Source of the DNA: Candidatus Methanorbis basalitermitum
GTDB lineage: Archaea; Halobacteriota; Methanomicrobia; Methanomicrobiales; Methanocorpusculaceae
Assembly: GCA_031287415.1 (NCBI GenBank)
Contig: JAITSY010000027.1
Location: 1-64,000, forward strand
Direction: 5' to 3'
Length of the DNA: 64,000 nt
The notes below the pieces were generated by a model, which saw only the letters and a program-made list of their open reading frames with translations, did not search any database and was not told where the DNA came from. The translations under genes and the position numbers were made by a program. Position 1 is the first letter of the stretch, and every line of letters begins with the position of its first letter. This document shows, piece after piece, positions 61,271-64,000 of this stretch.

Positions 61271-62131
61271 ATGAGCATTTCTGCATATGCTGTGATCATG
61301 CGTCCGGCAAACGCGATTGTCTCTGGTGTCACTGCGATCATGTCCTATCTGGTTGCATCGGGAACAGATACTATCTCTGCGTTTGCCCTGTTCTTTATCG
61401 TGACGGTGATCTGTGGTGCGGGCAATGTTCTCAACGATTTTTTCGATCTGGCGATCGATACGATCAACCGACCGAACCGACCGCTACCATCCGGTGCTAT
61501 TAGCGCCAAAAATGCTGCAATATGGGCAGGTGTTCTCTTCTGTTCGGGCATTATTGCAAGTTTTGCCACAGGCCCCTGGTGCCTTGCAATTGCGGTATTC
61601 AATGTGGTGCTTCTAATTGCCTACGCGGCAAAGCTGAAGAAAATGCCGCTGTTCGGCAACCTCTCGGTTGCGTATCTTTCAGGCAGCATTTTTCTGTTTG
61701 GTGGTGTTCTCGCTGGATCGGCCTCATTGGCGGTTATGCTGCCGCTGTTTGCCATCAGCTTCTTCGGCACGCTCGCCCGCGAAATTTTAAAGGCTGCCGA
61801 GGACATTGAAGGTGATGCGGTTTGGGGGGCAAAAACGCTTCCGATGATGCTTGGGGTGCAGAAGAGTGGGTATGTTGCGGTTGTGCTGGTTTTGTGTGCG
61901 ATTGCGGCAAGCACAGCTCCATACTCCCACTGGGGGGCGGTGTATCTGGTCTCTATTGCGATGATTGATCTCTTCGTCCTCTATGCTGCAGCGACGTCGA
62001 TCCGCTGCAGGACACCTGCGGAGCTCATTGCCACAAGGTCCACGAGCCTGATCAAGTATGGGATGTTTGCAACACTGTTTCTATTCCTTATTATGGAGCT
62101 GTGGCACGGCTTCATTTTTCCGCAGCTTTGA
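61271..62131 (+). CDS. Digeranylgeranylglyceryl phosphate synthase (UbiA family)
   Basis: Adds the second geranylgeranyl chain to form the archaeal diether lipid core. The 286-residue membrane protein has about eight hydrophobic segments and both aspartate motifs of UbiA prenyltransferases: NVLNDFFDLAIDTINRPNRP (NDxxDxxxD) and REILKAAEDIEGDAVWGAKT (second D-rich motif). It acts downstream of egsA, encoded at 11.3 kb. The gene begins 11 bases after the decayed 60299-61260 gene and may have used its promoter. Confidence 0.92.
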   Translation: MSISAYAVIMRPANAIVSGVTAIMSYLVASGTDTISAFALFFIVTVICGAGNVLNDFFDLAIDTINRPNRPLPSGAISAKNAAIWAGVLFCSGIIASFATGPWCLAIAVFNVVLLIAYAAKLKKMPLFGNLSVAYLSGSIFLFGGVLAGSASLAVMLPLFAISFFGTLAREILKAAEDIEGDAVWGAKTLPMMLGVQKSGYVAVVLVLCAIAASTAPYSHWGAVYLVSIAMIDLFVLYAAATSIRCRTPAELIATRSTSLIKYGMFATLFLFLIMELWHGFIFPQL

Positions 62132-62201
62132 GCGGAGATGTATATGGATAACATATTAATACCGTGAGAATGAAGGTTATTACACGTAATAGGGGCATTC
62201 G

Positions 62202-62612
62202 ATGAAAGTTTTCGCAAAGGGTAAGATCTATCTGGCAGAGCCGGGATCATATTTTCGGGGTCCGGTCAAAATTGACGGGGATTTCATTGTGCCGCCACGG
62301 ACGCAGTTCTGGAAGGATCTTGTGGTAACCGGTCGTCTTTCCCTCGGGGCCAGCTCCCGAGTGGGCGGCAGTGTCAGCTGCAGCGGGGCGGTTGTCGCCC
62401 GCGGTTGTGTTGTGGAAGGGGAGCTGACTGCCGGAACGGATCAGGTGACTGTCTGCGATGGGGCGCGAGTTCGGGTAATCCGGTCAGAAGGGAATGTGTT
62501 GCTTCGCCCTGGAATCGTTTCAGAAGAAGTGCATGGTGGAAATATTTTGGTGATGGGAAAAATCCACTGTGGGAAGCTGATGGGCAGAAATACTCGCGTC
62601 ATCACCAACTAG
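62202..62612 (+). CDS. Bactofilin-like / polymer-forming beta-helix protein
   Basis: A 136-residue protein built of short glycine- and valine-rich repeats (for example TGRLSLGASSRVGGSVSCSG, AVVARGCVVEGELTAG). This matches the right-handed beta-helix of bactofilins, which polymerise into filaments in bacteria and some archaea. No membrane segment. The next repeats carry IRSEGNVLLRPGIVSEEV. It is alone, with a possible TATA box near 62150-62160 (AACATATTAAT). Function in archaea unknown. Confidence 0.75.
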   Translation: MKVFAKGKIYLAEPGSYFRGPVKIDGDFIVPPRTQFWKDLVVTGRLSLGASSRVGGSVSCSGAVVARGCVVEGELTAGTDQVTVCDGARVRVIRSEGNVLLRPGIVSEEVHGGNILVMGKIHCGKLMGRNTRVITN

Positions 62613-63267
62613 TCTGTTTTATACGTTTTCTTGCAGAGTTTTTCCTAAAAACATAGTTTTTTGCAGAATCTATGCAGGGAATGCAGAGAAAACAGTTATC
62701 TAATAGTTCCCTTCCAACAGTTATGATCGGTAAAATTACCCGCAGATTGCGGGGCAGCATCCGCCATCCGATGATCCGACATCCGCAGCACATAGGGTGC
62801 GCTCGCAAAAGGGCGAATCATGGCGCTATCTGGTTTGTCGGTACCACAACTAACGGATCCCGAACAAGGGATTTTCAGCGCCGAACTTATTCTGCGTACA
62901 GGTGAATTCGTACTGAAGTGTCGCCTAAACCTCCGGTTTTATGGATCTGCTGCAAAGCCGTGCTGCGTTGCAAGTCATCTCACGTCAAGTCCCAAGCCGT
63001 GAGAACCGCGTTGTGGCTTCCCATGTCCGTTTTGACCATTCGCACACCAATTCCAGTCGTGTTCCCTGCTCCATTGGTGAAAACGCATTCCGCACCCCGC
63101 AGTTCCACGCCTCGACTTGCAACCCATGCCGTGCTTCCACGTACCACGAATTATATAGCTCCTCTGTCTCGACACTCCAACTCGCCCGATGTGCGGTCGC
63201 CGCCTTGCTGATTATGAAGTTTTGCTTGGGGCAAGCGACATCTCATCTTTGCAGGGTTGTGTTCAAG
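62613..63267. other. Decayed region with a possible surface-protein remnant
   Basis: No intact gene. On the minus strand a frame from about 63170 to 62999 encodes STAWVASRGVELRGAECVFT and NGAGNTTGIGVRMVKTDMGS, which looks like a beta-rich surface, pilin or archaellin-type fragment without a start codon. The part at 62700-62810 contains inverted GC-rich words (CGCAGATTGCGGGGC, ATCCGACATCCGCAG) but no clear repeat family. Confidence 0.4.
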
Positions 63268-64000
63268 CTACAGCCACTCTGGCCAGGGAAAGCCGAACTG
63301 TTTTGCCAGGACTGCGACTTCCTTGTGAATGCCTTTATCCAGTTTGAACAGGACAGCAAAGTAGATCATCGCGCCTGCAACAACCGCGGCAAGAACCGGA
63401 AAAACGCTGGTGAGCGGAACAAACTGCCGGTAGATGAGGAGGAATACCGCCATCAGCAGGGCGCTGAAAACGATGTTTGCAGCAGCACGAAGATCGCAGC
63501 GGACCGGAACATAGTTTTTGAGAGAATACCAGAGAAGGACAGTACTGAGGCTGAGGCTGACGAGAGATGCCGCTGCTGCTCCCTCAATGCCAATGACTGG
63601 GATTAGCAGAACATTGAGGACAGTGTTGAGGACTGCTGCCGGGCCACATGCATAGAATGACTGACGGGCATAACCAATTGCACTGAGGGTTGTTCCAAGA
63701 AAAATCATGAAGACGCTGACAACCTGCAGGAGGAGCAGGATGGAGCAGGCTCCACCTCCCGCAGCAAAAACGGCACCGTAAAAGAAATAAAGCAGCCGTT
63801 CGGAGAGCAAAATACCGCCGACAGCCGTCGGCACCGCCAGTAAAAGGCCGTAAGTGATGCTGCGGGTGAGAATGCCGGGAATCTGCGTGAGGCTACCTTT
63901 AGCGCTCCAGCTGCTGAACTTTGGAGTGAGTGTTCTGGCAATCGCCGCAGTGGTGAAGGTTCCGGCGGTGGTGAGCTGGAATGCCACGCGGTAGATGCCG
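63268..64000 (-). CDS. Oligosaccharide flippase family protein (MATE/MOP superfamily), C-terminal part
   Basis: The gene extends past the right edge; about 244 C-terminal residues are seen. At least six hydrophobic segments (for example TYGLLLAVPTAVGGILLSER, VLNTVLNVLLIPVIGIEGAA and SALLMAVFLLIYRQFVPL) and the GIEGAAAASLVS segment match the Wzx/RfbX polysaccharide flippases, which move lipid-linked sugars across the membrane. It may serve N-glycosylation or surface glycan synthesis and could use sugars activated by an enzyme like that at 16.3 kb. The frame continues upstream of GTG 63987, so that is not the start. Confidence 0.82.
   Translation of the reverse strand, partial: GIYRVAFQLTTAGTFTTAAIARTLTPKFSSWSAKGSLTQIPGILTRSITYGLLLAVPTAVGGILLSERLLYFFYGAVFAAGGGACSILLLLQVVSVFMIFLGTTLSAIGYARQSFYACGPAAVLNTVLNVLLIPVIGIEGAAAASLVSLSLSTVLLWYSLKNYVPVRCDLRAAANIVFSALLMAVFLLIYRQFVPLTSVFPVLAAVVAGAMIYFAVLFKLDKGIHKEVAVLAKQFGFPWPEWL

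Overview
The window is chromosomal DNA of a hydrogenotrophic methanogenic archaeon. The gene content points to Methanomicrobiales, and the best guess is Methanocorpusculum or a close relative. That taxon is an inference; no marker such as 16S rRNA is present. Support comes from a formylmethanofuran dehydrogenase (fused FwdD-FwdB), methanogenesis marker 9, an HdrA-like protein, archaeal lipid enzymes (glycerol-1-phosphate dehydrogenase, DGGGP synthase), the archaeal CoA pathway (pantoate kinase, phosphopantothenate synthetase), TBP, PriS, GINS, an RFC subunit, NAC, aIF2alpha, Nop10 and NMD3.

Layout. 0-2.8 kb: fwd genes with divergent mobB. 3-9.7 kb: two minus-strand runs, L44e-S27e-aIF2alpha-Nop10-PAC2-EndoQ and UPF0058-Elp3-PriS-GINS. 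10-20.7 kb: egsA, DUF63, proS, nusA, a sugar nucleotidyltransferase and the JAMM-RibL-DUF2284 run, with decayed ADP-ribosylglycohydrolase, SpoIIM/DUF95, hisE and PII genes between them. 21.7-24.7 kb: a three-gene nitrogenase-like operon (NifH-, NifD- and NifK-like) of unknown function, the most interesting intact locus. 25.6-29.6 kb: grpE-dnaK-dnaJ, flanked by inverted copies of one AT-rich repeat. 30.3-34.1 kb: gamma carbonic anhydrase-like, HdrA-like, mtnA and DUF116. 34.4-41 kb: broken moaC and nnr, then recJ-PUA-nac-trmI, rlmE, broken moaA and tbp. 41.7-51 kb: DUF447/CitG-like/marker 9/Hjc, then a coupled minus-strand run DUF424-nmd3-taw2-coaBC-PoK-PPS-RFC. 51-57.6 kb: U32 protein, aminotransferase, ribH and aspS. 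58-61.3 kb: three consecutive pseudogenes. 61.3-64 kb: DGGGP synthase, a bactofilin-like protein and a flippase that runs off the end.

Two themes recur. First, decay: at least eleven recognisable genes carry several stops, frameshifts or deletions, including moaA, moaC, hisE and nnr, whose products are normally useful to a free-living cell. This pattern resembles a host-restricted or endosymbiotic lineage, or one that recently passed through a bottleneck. Second, many short imperfect palindromes of two or three related families lie in intergenic DNA and inside the broken moaA. I recognised no rRNA, tRNA, CRISPR array or intact transposase.
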